Numbered from the stretch's first letter, positions 18,238 through 27,820 are shown. The stretch is 55,617 nucleotides of DNA from Mycobacterium gordonae (GCF_002101675.1 NZ_LQOY01000050.1:1-55617); one strand, 5' to 3'. Numbers and translations: made by a program. Notes: a model not told the origin generated them from the sequence alone.

Positions 18238-20491
18238 CTATGCGTGCGGTTTGAAGGTGCGCAGCCGGAGGCTGTTGGTGAGCACGAATACTGAGGAGAA
18301 CGCCATCGCCGCACCCGCCAACATGGGGTTGAGCAGGCCCGCGGCTGCCAGCGGCAGTGCGGCGATGTTGTAGGCGAACGCCCAGAACAGGTTGCCCTTG
18401 ATCGTCGCCAACGTCTTACGCGAGAGCTCAATGGCGGCGGGCACCGCGCGCAGATCACCGCGAACCAGTGTCAGATCGCTGGCCTCGATCGCGACGTCGG
18501 TACCGGTCCCCATCGCAAGCCCCAGATCGGCCTGCGCCAGGGCCGCGGCGTCGTTGACACCGTCACCGACCATGGCCACCACCTTGCCCTGGGCCTGCAA
18601 CCGTCGCACCACCTCCACCTTGTCTCGGGGCAGCACGTCGGCGATGACCTGGTCGATGCCCACCTGCCCAGCGATGGCACGGGCTGCGGCTGCGTTGTCG
18701 CCCGTCAGCATGATCGGGGTCAATCCCAGCGCACGCAGCCGCTCGACGGCCTCGGCCGACGTCGGCTTCACCGCATCGGCGACCACCAGGATTCCCCTGG
18801 CCGTGTCGTCCCAGCTGACCACGACCGCGGTCTTGCCTTCGGACTCGGCCTGACCCAGCGACCCGGTGAGGCTGTCCGGTAGCTGCTGGCAGCGATCCGC
18901 CAGCAGTTGCCGGCCCACTGTCATGGCGTGACCGTCGACGATGCCCTGCACGCCCAACCCTTCCCGGTTGGCGAAAACCCTCGACGGGGGGCAGCTGACC
19001 GACTTTGTCACGAGCTGCCTTCGCGATCGCGCGGCCGATCGGGTGCTCGGAGGAGTCCTCCAGCGCGCCCGCCAACCGCAGCACCTCGGCGGGCTGCTCA
19101 TCGGGTGCAGCGATGACATCCAGCAGGGCCATGTTGCCGGTGGTGACGGTGCCGGTCTTGTCGAGCACGATGGTGTCGATTCGCCGCGTGGACTCCAGCA
19201 CTTCGGGTCCCTTGATCAAGATCCCGAGTTGTGCCCCACGGCCGGTGCCGACCATCAAGGCGGTCGGTGTGGCAAGACCCAGGGCACACGGGCACGCGAT
19301 GATCAGCACCGCCACCGCCGCAGTGAAAGCGGCGGCAACCGATCCGGTTGCCGCGATCCAGAACCCGAGTGTCGCCAATGACAGCGCGATCACGATCGGC
19401 ACGAAAATTCCCGAGATCCGATCGGCCAACCGCTGCGCCTGCGCTTTGCCCGATTGCGCCTCTTCGACCAGCCGCGCCATTTGCGCCAACTGGGTATCCG
19501 ACCCGATCCGGTTGGCGCGCACCACGATTCGCCCGCCAACATTGACGGTGGCGCCCACTACCTGATCTCCGGGGCCGACTTCAACCGGCACCGACTCACC
19601 AGTGAGCATAGAGGCATCCACCGCCGAGGAGCCCTCGATAACCAGGCCATCGGTAGCCACCTTCTCGCCAGGGCGTACCACGAATTCGTCACCGATGGCG
19701 AGTTGCTCAATCGGAATGCGGTGCTCGACACCGTCTTTGCGAACCGCGACCACCCTGGCGCCGAGTTCGAGCAGCGCCCGCAGCGCCGCACCGGCCCGCC
19801 GCTTGGACCGGACCTCAAAGAACCGGCCGGCGAGAATGAAGGAGGTGACGCCTGCGGCCGCCTCCAGATAAATGTTGCTGGTGCCATCGGTACGGGAGAT
19901 TGTCAGCTCGAATTGGTGCCTCATGCCCGCCATCCCGGCGGTGCCCCAGAACAACGCATACACCGACCAACCCAGTGCGGCGATCGTCCCCATCGAGATC
20001 AGCGTGTCCATGGTGGCGGTGTGGTGCCGCAGGTTCACCCACGCGGCCCTATGAAATGGAAGCCCACCCCACACCACCACCGGCGCGGCCAGCGTCAACG
20101 AGAGCCACTGCCAATTGGCGAACTGCAGGGCGGGCACCATGGCCATCGCAAGCACCGGCACGGTCAACACCAGTGAAACCAGTAGTCGTTGCCTGATCGC
20201 CGCCGCCGGATCGGTCGCTGCGCCCGGCACGGCAGACTCGTCGTTCGTGGCCGGTGAACCCTGGCTGGGCGGTTGGGCGGTATAGCCCGCCTGCTCCACC
20301 GTCATCACCAGCTGATCGGGTGCGACGTTGCCAACGTAGTCAACGCTGGCCCTCTCGGTGGCATAGTTGACCGAGGCGCTGACGCCGTCGATCTTGTTGA
20401 GCTTCTTCTCAATTCGGGCGGCGCACGAAGCACACGTCATCCCACCGATCCGCAGCTCAAGATGCCGGGCGGTTTCCGTGGCGGAATCCAT
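18238..20491 (-). pseudogene. P1B-type copper ATPase with a one-base frameshift
   Basis: The first part (ATG 20491 to about residue 504) is a normal heavy-metal ATPase: HMA site [14 protein letters not shown] in [15 protein letters not shown] and DKTGT. It then shifts frame at gcgaaaaccc near 18972-18981, where the intact copy at 36314 has gcgaaaccc. The remainder ([10 protein letters not shown] through [10 protein letters not shown] to KPHA) is open in the other frame from 19000 to 18238. The shortened product would lack much of the nucleotide-binding domain and the last membrane helices. It could be a true null, an AAAA slippage site, or a base-calling error. The intact copy probably supplies the function. 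Confidence 0.9.
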
Positions 20492-20527
20492 GCTCTGTTT
20501 CCTTCAGTCCAATCGCGACAGGTCGTC

Positions 20528-20734
20528 TTAGGGGACCAACTGGTAGCCGGCCTCTTCCACCGCGGCCTTGACCGCATCCAGCTCGACCACGCCATCGCTG
20601 TCAATGGTCACCCTGCCGCTGCCAAGCTCCACGTCCACTGCCGTGACATCAGGAATGCTGCCAACTTCCTCACGAACAGAGGAAGCGCAGTGCCCACAGG
20701 TCATCCCAGAAACAATCACGGTCAAGGTACTCAT
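20528..20734 (-). CDS. CopZ-like heavy-metal chaperone, copy 1
   Basis: 68 residues from ATG 20734, with GGAGAG six bases upstream. It is a single HMA domain with the metal site SGMTCGHCASSV, the usual beta-alpha-beta spacing and an ending EEAGYQLVP. It carries Cu(I) in the cytoplasm to the ATPase encoded next, 36 bp downstream on the same strand. The copper operator at 20782-20796 lies 48 bp upstream, so this is the first gene of a two-gene unit. Compared with copy 2, the last residue is P rather than R. It remains intact although its ATPase partner is frameshifted. Confidence 0.92.
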   Translation of the reverse strand: MSTLTVIVSGMTCGHCASSVREEVGSIPDVTAVDVELGSGRVTIDSDGVVELDAVKAAVEEAGYQLVP

Positions 20735-20781
20735 GCCGCTCTCCAATCTGCTGCACCATGCTTGGATAGATCATACCCTTA

Positions 20782-20796
20782 TACCCCCGTAGGGTA
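20782..20796 (-). promoter_or_regulatory. RicR-type copper operator before copZ copy 1
   Basis: The gene strand reads TACCCTACGGGGGTA, fitting TACCCTNNNGGGGTA. It lies outside the 2.54-kb repeat, so it was not simply copied with the cassette. It is 48 bp upstream of the copZ start, where a promoter would be expected. Confidence 0.75.
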
Positions 20797-21334
20797 AGGA
20801 ATATTCCTTGCCACTCGTCGCCGGATAGATCCGAACGAGCGACCTGGGCATGATCGCTTCCGATGCTGCTGCTGCTTGACGCGTGCGGCCCTTCCTGGCG
20901 ACTTGATTTTCTCCTGGTCGGTTCCCTCGATGTGCAACGTGGGGGCGTGGCCTACGGCGCATTCTGCGGGCGTCCGCTGCGACCGGGCGAAGCCGAACTG
21001 CGCCACGGACGAAGACAGCACTTTTACGCCGTTAAGGCCGGGTCGATGGTGACTTCCCAGCCGGTGGATGTGACCGCAGCCAACTCGGTGAGTTGCGCGG
21101 TCGGCCGGCCGCGTTGGGCTACGACCACATGCCGCCGCATGGCGACCCGCTGCTTTTGGTTGCGGACGCTGTCGCCTGGCACCGCGTCGACACGGGGTTA
21201 GTTTTGAGGCGACGCGGACAAGCTGAAGAACACCAGTTGATGGTTTGGTGAGGTTAGCAGGACGGTGAATAGTTCGGCCGGACTTCAACATCCGGCTCGG
21301 CGTACAAGCTGCGGAAACTGGCCGATAAAGCCGA
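20797..21334. other. 538-bp stretch with no supported gene
   Basis: Frames on both strands overlap without clear family features. A plus-strand reading near 21100-21200 (GYDHMPPHGDPLLLVADAVAWH) looks protein-like but has no start or continuity. It may be the tail of a decayed gene. Confidence 0.45.
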
Positions 21335-22444
21335 TCAACGCTTTCCAGCGGCCGGGTCGATGACGACGGGGCAGCGGGTCCAAGACTGCACGACGCATTC
21401 GGTGGGGTGATTGATCACCGCCGGTTCGCTCGGCGGCTCGACGCCGAGCAGAGCGTGCTCGCGGCAGTAATCGTCGTTATAGATGGTGTCGAAGTAGCGT
21501 TGCGGCCCGTCCGGGAATACCGCGGCGACGGTGACGCCGCGCGGGTGTGTTCGGACAGCCCAGCCCGCGACAAGTGCGACCGCGCCCACACTCCAGCCGC
21601 CGCTGACGTATTGGGTCGAAGCCAAGGCACGACATGCCCATACCGCCTCTGCAGGGGCAACCCAGTGTGCTTCGTTGAAGGCTGGATAATCCACGTTCCG
21701 GGGATAAATGCTTGACCCGAGGCCGCGCATCAGTCGGCTGGCGGCTGGTTGCCCGAAGATGGTGGAGCCGATGGTGTCCACGCCGATCAGCTTCAGGTCA
21801 GAATTGTGTTCGCGCAGCACCCGCGCCAGCCCCGCCGAATGTCCACCGGTTCCCACCGAGCACACCAGTACGTCGATATTCCCCAGTTGGGAAATCATCT
21901 CCAATGCCATGGGGCGGTAGGCGTTCACGTTGTCGGGGTTGTTGTACTGGTCGGGATACCAGGCATGCGGATCGCCGGCCAATAGCTCGGCGACCCGATC
22001 CTTGCGCGCCTGCTGCCACCCGCCGACCGGATGAGGCTCGGTGACCAGGTCGAGGTGGGCGCCGTAGGCGGTGAGCATGCGCTCGATGATCGGCTCCATG
22101 CCCGGATCGGTGACCACGGTGACAGGATGTCCGTAGACGGTCCCAGCCAGCGCCAAACCCAGGCCCATTGTGCCGCTGGTGGATTCGACGATTCGCGCAC
22201 CGGGCAGTAAGTCTCCGCGCGCCCGGGCCTGTTCCACCATGTGCAGCGCGGGGCGGTCCTTCATCGCACCGGGATTAAGTCCCTCGAGCTTGGCCCAGAA
22301 GCCGCGGTCCGGATCGCTGAACGGCGCGGACACCCGCAAAACCGGCGTGGTGCCGACAATCGTGTTCGCCCGTCCCTGCGTGCCCAGCGCAACAGGCTGA
22401 GATGCTAAAGGTCGGTCGTTCTCAGGAGGCAGAGCAGAATTCAT
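21335..22444 (-). CDS. cysK2: CysK2-type cysteine synthase family enzyme
   Basis: 369 residues from ATG 22444 ([10 protein letters not shown]). It is a PLP fold type II protein: [23 protein letters not shown] with the PLP lysine, the substrate loop [15 protein letters not shown] in place of the usual SSGNTG, and a glycine-rich [16 protein letters not shown] cofactor loop. From memory it matches M. tuberculosis CysK2 (Rv0848), which has been reported to use O-phosphoserine and thiosulfate to make S-sulfocysteine. Such thiol chemistry fits copper or redox stress. It lies about 105 bp after an lpqS-like gene on the same strand, the order of the RicR-regulated lpqS-cysK2 operon. Confidence 0.9.
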   Translation of the reverse strand: MNSALPPENDRPLASQPVALGTQGRANTIVGTTPVLRVSAPFSDPDRGFWAKLEGLNPGAMKDRPALHMVEQARARGDLLPGARIVESTSGTMGLGLALAGTVYGHPVTVVTDPGMEPIIERMLTAYGAHLDLVTEPHPVGGWQQARKDRVAELLAGDPHAWYPDQYNNPDNVNAYRPMALEMISQLGNIDVLVCSVGTGGHSAGLARVLREHNSDLKLIGVDTIGSTIFGQPAASRLMRGLGSSIYPRNVDYPAFNEAHWVAPAEAVWACRALASTQYVSGGWSVGAVALVAGWAVRTHPRGVTVAAVFPDGPQRYFDTIYNDDYCREHALLGVEPPSEPAVINHPTECVVQSWTRCPVVIDPAAGKR

Positions 22445-22549
22445 GTGATTGTCGCTTCTGCGTGAAAGCCGCGGCACAGCGCGGCAGTTGACAATGACAG
22501 AAGTCACCAACCGGGGTGGCAGCAGAGCCACCGGTCTGACGATGACCGA

Positions 22550-23065
22550 TCAGCGACGAGTGATGCACAACCGGGAAAAAATCTGTATGCCGGTCAACGA
22601 AGCAGTGAGCCGACCGGGTGGCGGCCGCATGGTTGGCGACAGGATGGCCGCCAACCAGCCGGCAATGGGGATGCCCGCCTTGGCGAAATCGGAACCGGGC
22701 AGCGGCGCGATTCGCGGTAAGACCGCGGCAGCAGACAAGTCCGACGAACAGATGGATTCATGCTGAATTTCGTTGTGGTTGGCGTGCGCGGGAACACGAT
22801 CCGCAGATGCCGATACCGAGCGATGTGAATGGACCGGGGAGACTTCACACCAGGGCAAGGCGACTCCTGCGCCCAAAACGAGCACCATCGCCGCGCCGAA
22901 CACGAGAACGGTGAACCTCAGGCGAAAGGTCGTAGGGGTGCCGCTGAAACTTACAATGACCCGACTGTAACAGCACCGCGACCCAAAAAACGGAACCGCA
23001 CACCCGAGCCGTGCATTACGAACCAACAACTTGCAGGAAGTCCTGCTTGTTGGGAAAGACCGCAC
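22550..23065 (-). CDS. lpqS: LpqS-like protein, copy 3 (start uncertain)
   Basis: The last 115 or so residues have the LpqS layout: a hydrophobic segment (TVLVFGAAMVLVLGAGVALP), a His-rich middle (SPVHSHRS, AHANHNEIQHES) and the C-terminal signature TGIQIFSRLCITRR, comparable to TGQDLLTRFCLARR in copy 2. The upstream part of the frame is Arg/Cys-rich and probably not translated. GTG or ATG codons within the hydrophobic segment, or a TTG near 23026, are possible starts. No operator of the window type was found upstream. It precedes cysK2 at 22444, so the pair resembles Rv0847-Rv0848. Confidence 0.6.
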   Translation of the reverse strand: MRSFPTSRTSCKLLVRNARLGCAVPFFGSRCCYSRVIVSFSGTPTTFRLRFTVLVFGAAMVLVLGAGVALPWCEVSPVHSHRSVSASADRVPAHANHNEIQHESICSSDLSAAAVLPRIAPLPGSDFAKAGIPIAGWLAAILSPTMRPPPGRLTASLTGIQIFSRLCITRR

Positions 23066-23286
23066 GGCTTGACGAAGCGTTTTGAACCGACTTGGGCCGC
23101 GTCGGTCGGGGCGTCATCGAGGCGCAGGCTCGGTACGAACTTCGTCATGACAATCCGTGGACACCGACAGGTTCCCGGTCAAAGAGGACGATCACCGCGA
23201 CAGCAGCGCAGGACAGGTGAATTCCCTCGACATCGCTCCGCGCCGGAAAACTGGTACAGCATGATCCCAGCAGGCATTATGGATGG

Positions 23287-23733
23287 ATGGAAACAGGGGC
23301 GCAGACTCCAGCGATCGGCGCAGGCTATCGGGCATTGGTCGTCGACGACGAAGTTGTGCTTGCCGGAGTGGTCGCCAGTTATCTCGAGCATGAGCAGTTC
23401 GAAGTATGTATCGCTCATGACGGGTCCGATGCGCTCACTTTGGCCCGTGCGTTTCACCCTGATGTCGTTGTCCTCGATCTGGGCTTGCCGGGGATGGACG
23501 GCATCGAAGCCTGCCGCCAGCTGCGCATTTTCTCCGATGCCTACATTGTGATGTTGACTGCCCGCGGTAGCGAGGCGGACACGCTGATCGGATTGTCGGT
23601 GGGCGCTGACGACTATGTGACCAAGCCCTTCAGGCCCCGCGAACTCGTCGCCCGCATCCGTGCGATGCTGCGCCGACCGCGCACTGTGCAGCCAGGGAGC
23701 GGGGACGCCGGCGCCGAGGCCACGGCCGACTAG
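23287..23733 (+). CDS. Receiver-only response regulator (OmpR family without its DNA-binding domain)
   Basis: 148 residues. The receiver domain is complete: acidic pair VVDDE near residue 19, phospho-acceptor in VVLDLGLPGMDG (near 63), the threonine in VMLTARG and the lysine in YVTKPFRPREL. After the usual linker start (RIRAMLRRPR) it stops, so the winged-helix domain expected after residue 130 is missing. Sequence up to the kinase at 24025 gives no such domain in any frame I checked. It could be a truncated pseudogene or a single-domain regulator working by protein contact. It is 291 bp upstream of its probable partner kinase. Confidence 0.85.
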   Translation: METGAQTPAIGAGYRALVVDDEVVLAGVVASYLEHEQFEVCIAHDGSDALTLARAFHPDVVVLDLGLPGMDGIEACRQLRIFSDAYIVMLTARGSEADTLIGLSVGADDYVTKPFRPRELVARIRAMLRRPRTVQPGSGDAGAEATAD

Positions 23734-24024
23734 GAGGAAGTCATTTCTGTGCGTCACCTTCGCGCACTTCTTGCCTGGACGCAACTTGACTCCTGCGGAA
23801 CGCCGAAAGGGCTAGACTGCTACCCAGAAGAGCAGTCGACCGAATCACCTCTCAGCTCACGACAGCAGGTTGACCCGCGTAAGACCTTGGGGAGGAATGA
23901 TCACCTCGTCTAGACCGGCTCGGCAAGGTCCTCCGCACCCCGTGGAGCGAACACGGCAACGAGCAATAGGGCCGCGATCGACCATCGCCGTGACCTGCGT
24001 CGAATGTCGGATGGGAATTGGCCA

Positions 24025-25218
24025 ATGAGTGACGACACCACACCGCGTGCCAAGCCGCGCCGGTTCTTGCGGCGGCCCGGCATTGGCTTGCGCCTGCTGC
24101 TCGCCCAGGCATTAGTGCTCGCCGTCGGAGCGATAGCCACCTGGGCGATTGCCGCCGTCGTCGGACCTCGGCTTTTTCAGGAGCACATGCATCGGGCCGT
24201 GCCCGTCGGCTCCTTTTTGGAAATACACGCCGGCCACGCCTACAGATACGCCACCACGTACGCCGTCGGCGGCGCCCTTGCGATCTCTGCGCTACTGGCG
24301 CTGGCGGTCAGTTGGTATGTCAGCCGTCGGCTGCAACGGTCGATTGCCGAGGTCGCCGCCGCTGCGACCGAGGTCGCCCGCGGCCGATACGACATCCGGG
24401 TGTCACCTATCCGCCTCGACGAGGATTTCGACACGCTCGTTGACTCGTTCAACCAGATGGCGGCCCGGCTACAGACCGTCGACGCTACCCGGCGGCAGTT
24501 GTTCGGCGACCTGGCCCACGAGATCCGCACCCCTGTCTCGGTGCTGGAGGCCTACGTGGACGCGCTCGAAGACGGGGTGCGGTCGCTGACCCCGCAGACC
24601 ACCGCGATGCTGCGCGACCAGACCCGCCGGCTAGTGCGATTCTCCGAGGACACTGCTGCACTTGCCCAAGCCGAAGAAAGTGCCTTCTCGATGGCCTTCG
24701 ACTTGATCGACGTGCGCGAGATGATCGATGTTGCCGTGACGGCCGCGCAGGAACGCTATCGGGGCAAACATGTCGATCTAGTTGTCGCGTTACCTGCGAA
24801 CCTCCCCCCACTGCGAGGTGACCCGCAACGGTTGTCTCAGGTCCTAGGTAACCTGCTTGACAACGCGCTACGCCACACGCCGCCGGGGGGACGCGTCGAA
24901 GTCCGCGCGGCCGTGGACGGCTCCGAGTTGGCGCTTTCGGTCGTCGACAGCGGTGAGGGCATCCCCGCCGAACACCTACCCCATGTGTTCGAACGGTTCT
25001 ATCGAGCCGATCTCGCCCGCGACCGGGGCTACGGCGGAGGCGGAATCGGACTAGCCATCGTTAAGGCGCTGGTTGAGGCCCACAACGGACGCGTCGCCGC
25101 GGCCAGCGACGGCATCGGCAAAGGCGCCGCGTTCACCGTCACCCTGCCGCTGGCTGCATCGGCTGCCGAGCGCACCCGTGAAACCGTGGTATCCGGCGAA
25201 AGAGCCAGCTCTACCTAG
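24025..25218 (+). CDS. Membrane sensor histidine kinase
   Basis: 397 residues from ATG 24025 (ATG 24004 is possible). There are two membrane helices (about 25-48 and 80-100) with a short outside loop holding several histidines (EHMHRAVPV ... EIHAGHAYR). A HAMP domain follows, then the phospho-acceptor LAHEIRTPVSVLEAY and the HATPase domain with NLLDNALRHTPPGG, DSGEGIPAEHLPHVFERFYR and GGGIGLAIVKALV. All kinase motifs are present. The His-rich loop could bind metal, which is inference. The paired regulator upstream lacks a DNA-binding domain, so the output may go through another protein. Confidence 0.9.
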   Translation: MSDDTTPRAKPRRFLRRPGIGLRLLLAQALVLAVGAIATWAIAAVVGPRLFQEHMHRAVPVGSFLEIHAGHAYRYATTYAVGGALAISALLALAVSWYVSRRLQRSIAEVAAAATEVARGRYDIRVSPIRLDEDFDTLVDSFNQMAARLQTVDATRRQLFGDLAHEIRTPVSVLEAYVDALEDGVRSLTPQTTAMLRDQTRRLVRFSEDTAALAQAEESAFSMAFDLIDVREMIDVAVTAAQERYRGKHVDLVVALPANLPPLRGDPQRLSQVLGNLLDNALRHTPPGGRVEVRAAVDGSELALSVVDSGEGIPAEHLPHVFERFYRADLARDRGYGGGGIGLAIVKALVEAHNGRVAAASDGIGKGAAFTVTLPLAASAAERTRETVVSGERASST

Positions 25219-25319
25219 CTCCGAGCCCACGTGAGTACGCTGTCGGGGGTGCCGGAACACGGAAACGCCTTCTGAACTGGGATGATTCGCGTTCCTTACG
25301 CATCTAACTCGGCCTGGTT

Positions 25320-26056
25320 TCAGAAGGGCACTGTCGGTGAAAGTGTCGCGTAATTTCTGCAGTGTCCGAGGTTGACCGGTCTTGCATCCGCCAGACTTCG
25401 GAGAGTTTCTGAGTCCACGAGGTCTTTGCAGAGGTGGGCGAACATGCCCCCACGCGCCTTGACGGGCGCGAGCTGGTGGGCTATCGCCGACCAACGGGTG
25501 CCTACACCTTCGCGCACAGCGACATCGACGGCTTTGCGGAGGGAGCCACCACGATCCGGGCGTGGAACCGAGCGTCGTGCCATGGCCGTCAGCGCCCGCA
25601 TCGAGGTGGTCTCGCCCGCCCCGGTCGGCGCCGACAGCTGGCACACCAACTCACTGGCAGCCCGAGGCCGTCGACCGCGGCCTCCACTAACGCCCGCGGC
25701 GACCGGTCGGTGTCGATCGGTAGTTGGGGGCCGATCAGCTCCACAGATCGGCGCGGGGCGAAAGGTTGCCTTTCCACCGCCTCGGCCGCGGCCAGCAGCC
25801 GCTGCCGCACCAGCGGCGCTTGGCGGCCGCGCTGCGCGGGCGCGCGCCTGGCGTGCAGCGCGGCAAGCCTCGCGATCAAATCGCAAACCCCGCAATCCTC
25901 CCGCCGCATTCGCGCCAGCTGCGGTCCCATGTGGGATTGCTGGCCGCAGCGCCGATGAAGTGACCGACACGCGAAATTCGTTGTACTACAGCGATACCGG
26001 AGGGGTTGTCGCGTGTCGCCGGCCATCAGCTTGACTGTGGTGCCCAATTCATTCAA
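25320..26056 (-). pseudogene. Unrecognised, probably frameshifted gene
   Basis: Two overlapping minus-strand frames look protein-like. One (about 25960-25640) has REDCGVCDLIARLAALHARR and a helical, Arg/Ala-rich stretch with a CxxC pair. The other (about 25640-25320) has RWSAIAHQLAPVKARGGMFA and HLCKDLVDSETLRSL. Joining them near 25640 gives one continuous protein of about 210 residues, suggesting a single gene with one frameshift. I do not recognise the family. It lies between the histidine kinase and a methyltransferase and has no clear ribosome site. Confidence 0.35.
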
Positions 26057-26303
26057 GGCCGAGTCGATGATGCTGGGGCTGGTTTGAAAATGGCGCGTAT
26101 CGTAGCTACAGTGCGCGAAGGTGACAGCGCCGGGGAAGTCCGTCTGGCTGGTGCCTGTCGGTCCGGCGCTTGTGCTACCGAGCGGATGGCGACTGTGTTA
26201 CCCGTAAACATTGAATGTATTGCGATCATCATGGGGCGATGCCTGCCGGTCGGGGCAGCTCCCGCAGCCGCTACGCCGCTGAATATCAAGGAGGCCAAGG
26301 CGT

Positions 26304-26894
26304 ATGCCCACCATGTCCAGAATCGAATCCGCATTCTGCCGCAGCGCACCCTGGCGAGTCTTTGCTCGTCGAATCGTAGTCCCCTGGGCCTTGCAGGGAC
26401 TGAAACCCACCGGCAACGTCCTTGAGATCGGTGCCGGCAGTGGCGACATGGCCGCCCAGATCTTGTCGATCTATCCAGATATTCACATCACCGTCACCGA
26501 CTTCGACGACGCCATGGTCGCCGCCGCGCGGCGACGGCTCGCGCCATTTGGTTCCCGTGCTACCGCTCAACAGGCGGACGCCAACGCACTCCCGTTCGGC
26601 GACAACACCTTTGACACCGTGCTGACGTTCATTATGCTTCACCACACTGTCGCTTGGGAACAGGTCCTCGCCGAGGCGGTGCGCGTTCTCAACGTCGGCG
26701 GCACCCTTATCGGCTATGACCTGCTGTCCGTGGGACCCTCCCGCATCCTGCACCGTCTTGAAGGCGCGCCCCACCGGCTCATCCGCCGCGGCGAGCTCCA
26801 ACCGGTGCTGGACAGACTGCCGCTCGCTGATGTTCAGCTGCGGCACAATCCACTTCTTGCCCGCTTCAGCGCAACAAAGCGGTCACGTGCCTGA
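26304..26894 (+). CDS. Class I SAM-dependent methyltransferase
   Basis: 196 residues from ATG 26304, with AAGGAGG nine bases upstream. Motif I is VLEIGAGSGDMAAQIL (near residue 40), motif II VTDFDD, and then the acidic ANALPFGDNTFDTVLTFIMLHH and EAVRVLNVGGTLIGYDLL. The N-terminus (MSRIESAFCRSAPWRVFARR) resembles small methyltransferases of mycobacteria with lipid or quinone-like substrates. The substrate is not predictable from this sequence. No neighbour gives a pathway. Confidence 0.88.
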   Translation: MPTMSRIESAFCRSAPWRVFARRIVVPWALQGLKPTGNVLEIGAGSGDMAAQILSIYPDIHITVTDFDDAMVAAARRRLAPFGSRATAQQADANALPFGDNTFDTVLTFIMLHHTVAWEQVLAEAVRVLNVGGTLIGYDLLSVGPSRILHRLEGAPHRLIRRGELQPVLDRLPLADVQLRHNPLLARFSATKRSRA

Positions 26895-26934
26895 GCCAGC
26901 CCGCGTTGGACTAACTGACGTGTGCGGCGGGATG

Positions 26935-27096
26935 ACGGGCGATGTCGGTCCGTGGGGAAACGGTCGGCGGGGTGTGTCGAGGTGCTCGGCGACCTTTGAG
27001 CAGTTTGTCGGTCAGCGCGTCGCGCACCCGGTCGTGTTGGGCTACAACCGATTCAGTGTCGGGATGATCGAGGACAGAATGCAGCAGGGTGCAGTG
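26935..27096 (-). pseudogene. IS256-family (IS1081-like) transposase relic
   Basis: The minus strand reads CTLLHSVLDHPDTESVVAQH and DRVRDALTDKL, then in a shifted frame VAEHLDT. This closely follows the IS1081 segment that I recall as TLLHSIYDQPDAESVVAQYD, DRVLDALTDKLPAVAEHLDT. Only about 55 residues of a protein of some 415 remain, so the element is dead. Confidence 0.75.
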
Positions 27097-27242
27097 CGGC
27101 CTTCGGTCCAGCGACCTTGAATCCTTGGTGCACCAAATCACTCACGGTCACTTGCGCCTCGGCGTGAGGCGCCAGCCCACTATCGCTTTGCTGGACCGGC
27201 AAACCACCACCCCCTAACCGCCCTGCCGCCTGGGGTTGACTT

Positions 27243-27316
27243 CTAGCGGCGGGCACGGCATGGCGGTGTCGCTAGACACCGCCACGCCGTGGCGAGTCCG
27301 CCGGGTGCGCCGCTAG
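27243..27316. repeat. Nested long inverted repeat (74 bp)
   Basis: Outer arms ctagcggcg (27243-27251) and cgccgctag (27308-27316) are exact reverse complements. Inside is a second stem, with ggcggtgtc (27262-27270) pairing gacaccgcc (27275-27283) around the loop gcta. It is extended by a further, mismatched arm (27252-27259 with 27286-27293). It is 44 bp beyond the stop of the Gly-His gene, so it could serve as a transcription terminator. It could also be a small mobile or protein-binding palindrome. Confidence 0.75.
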
Positions 27317-27359
27317 CCAGATGCCAACCAGCTATGGCGCGCTCAGCACACAGGAATCG

Positions 27360-27647
27360 CTAGTGCCCGCCGTGGCCTCCGCCGCCGTGGCCCCCACCGC
27401 CGTGGCCTCCACCGCCATGGAAACCACCGCCGTGGCCTCCACCGCCGTGTCCTCCACCGCCATGGAAGCCACCGCCGTGGCCTCCACCACCGTGTCCTCC
27501 GCCACCGCACACGGGCCACACGCACCAGGGGTCGCTCGGGAAGGGCCCCGGCTGCGCCTGGGCGCCAGCTGCAGCGCCCAGACCGGCCAGTCCCAAGCCC
27601 AATGTCATTCCGACTGTCGCTGCGGCGGATGCAAATTTCTTGTTCAT
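27360..27647 (-). CDS. Small secreted Gly-His repeat protein
   Basis: 95 residues from ATG 27647, with AGGAAG upstream (an ATG 12 bases earlier is possible). A clear Sec signal peptide ends around AGAQAQPGP. The mature part starts PFPSDPWCVWPVCG, with two cysteines, and continues as about 11 units of GGGH or GGGF to the end. Glycine-histidine repeats bind Cu(II), Ni(II) or Zn(II). The mature protein is only about 65 residues. It lies 174 bp after lpqS copy 2 on the same strand and may be co-transcribed from the copper operator at 28318. I do not recognise a named family. Confidence 0.85.
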   Translation of the reverse strand: MNKKFASAAATVGMTLGLGLAGLGAAAGAQAQPGPFPSDPWCVWPVCGGGGHGGGGHGGGFHGGGGHGGGGHGGGFHGGGGHGGGGHGGGGHGGH

Positions 27648-27820
27648 GTTCTTCCTCATCTCTAGGGTGTTCTTCTATTACGGCTAGCCCCTGCGACGAG
27701 ATACGAAACATCACTCATATAAACGTCGTTTCGAACCAGTGCGCCACAAAGGGCGAAATTTGACGTTGGTCAGGAGTCACCGGCCGTCATGGCAGAGCAC
27801 AACGACCTGACGCTGACTGA

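Larger units (their letters stand above)
18216..20754. repeat. 2.54-kb direct repeat, copy 1 (ATPase plus copZ cassette)
   Basis: Bases 18216-20754 match 36292-38829 nearly throughout. By eye I find about seven differences, one of them an extra A near 18977. Homology begins at tcccgctcggtggc and ends at tccaatctgctgc. Beyond these points the flanks differ completely, though both copies are followed by an operator of the same type. Neither end shows an IS element or an obvious target duplication. Confidence 0.93.

Noticed and set aside
26190..26225. TTACCCGTAAAC upstream of the methyltransferase as an operator
   Set aside because: It is a different palindrome with only one CCC run and does not match the TACCCTNNNGGGGTA design.
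27360..27659. Gly-His tract read as a CRISPR-like or satellite repeat
   Set aside because: The repetition follows the codons of a secreted protein with a signal peptide and ribosome site; unit length is short and irregular, with no spacers.
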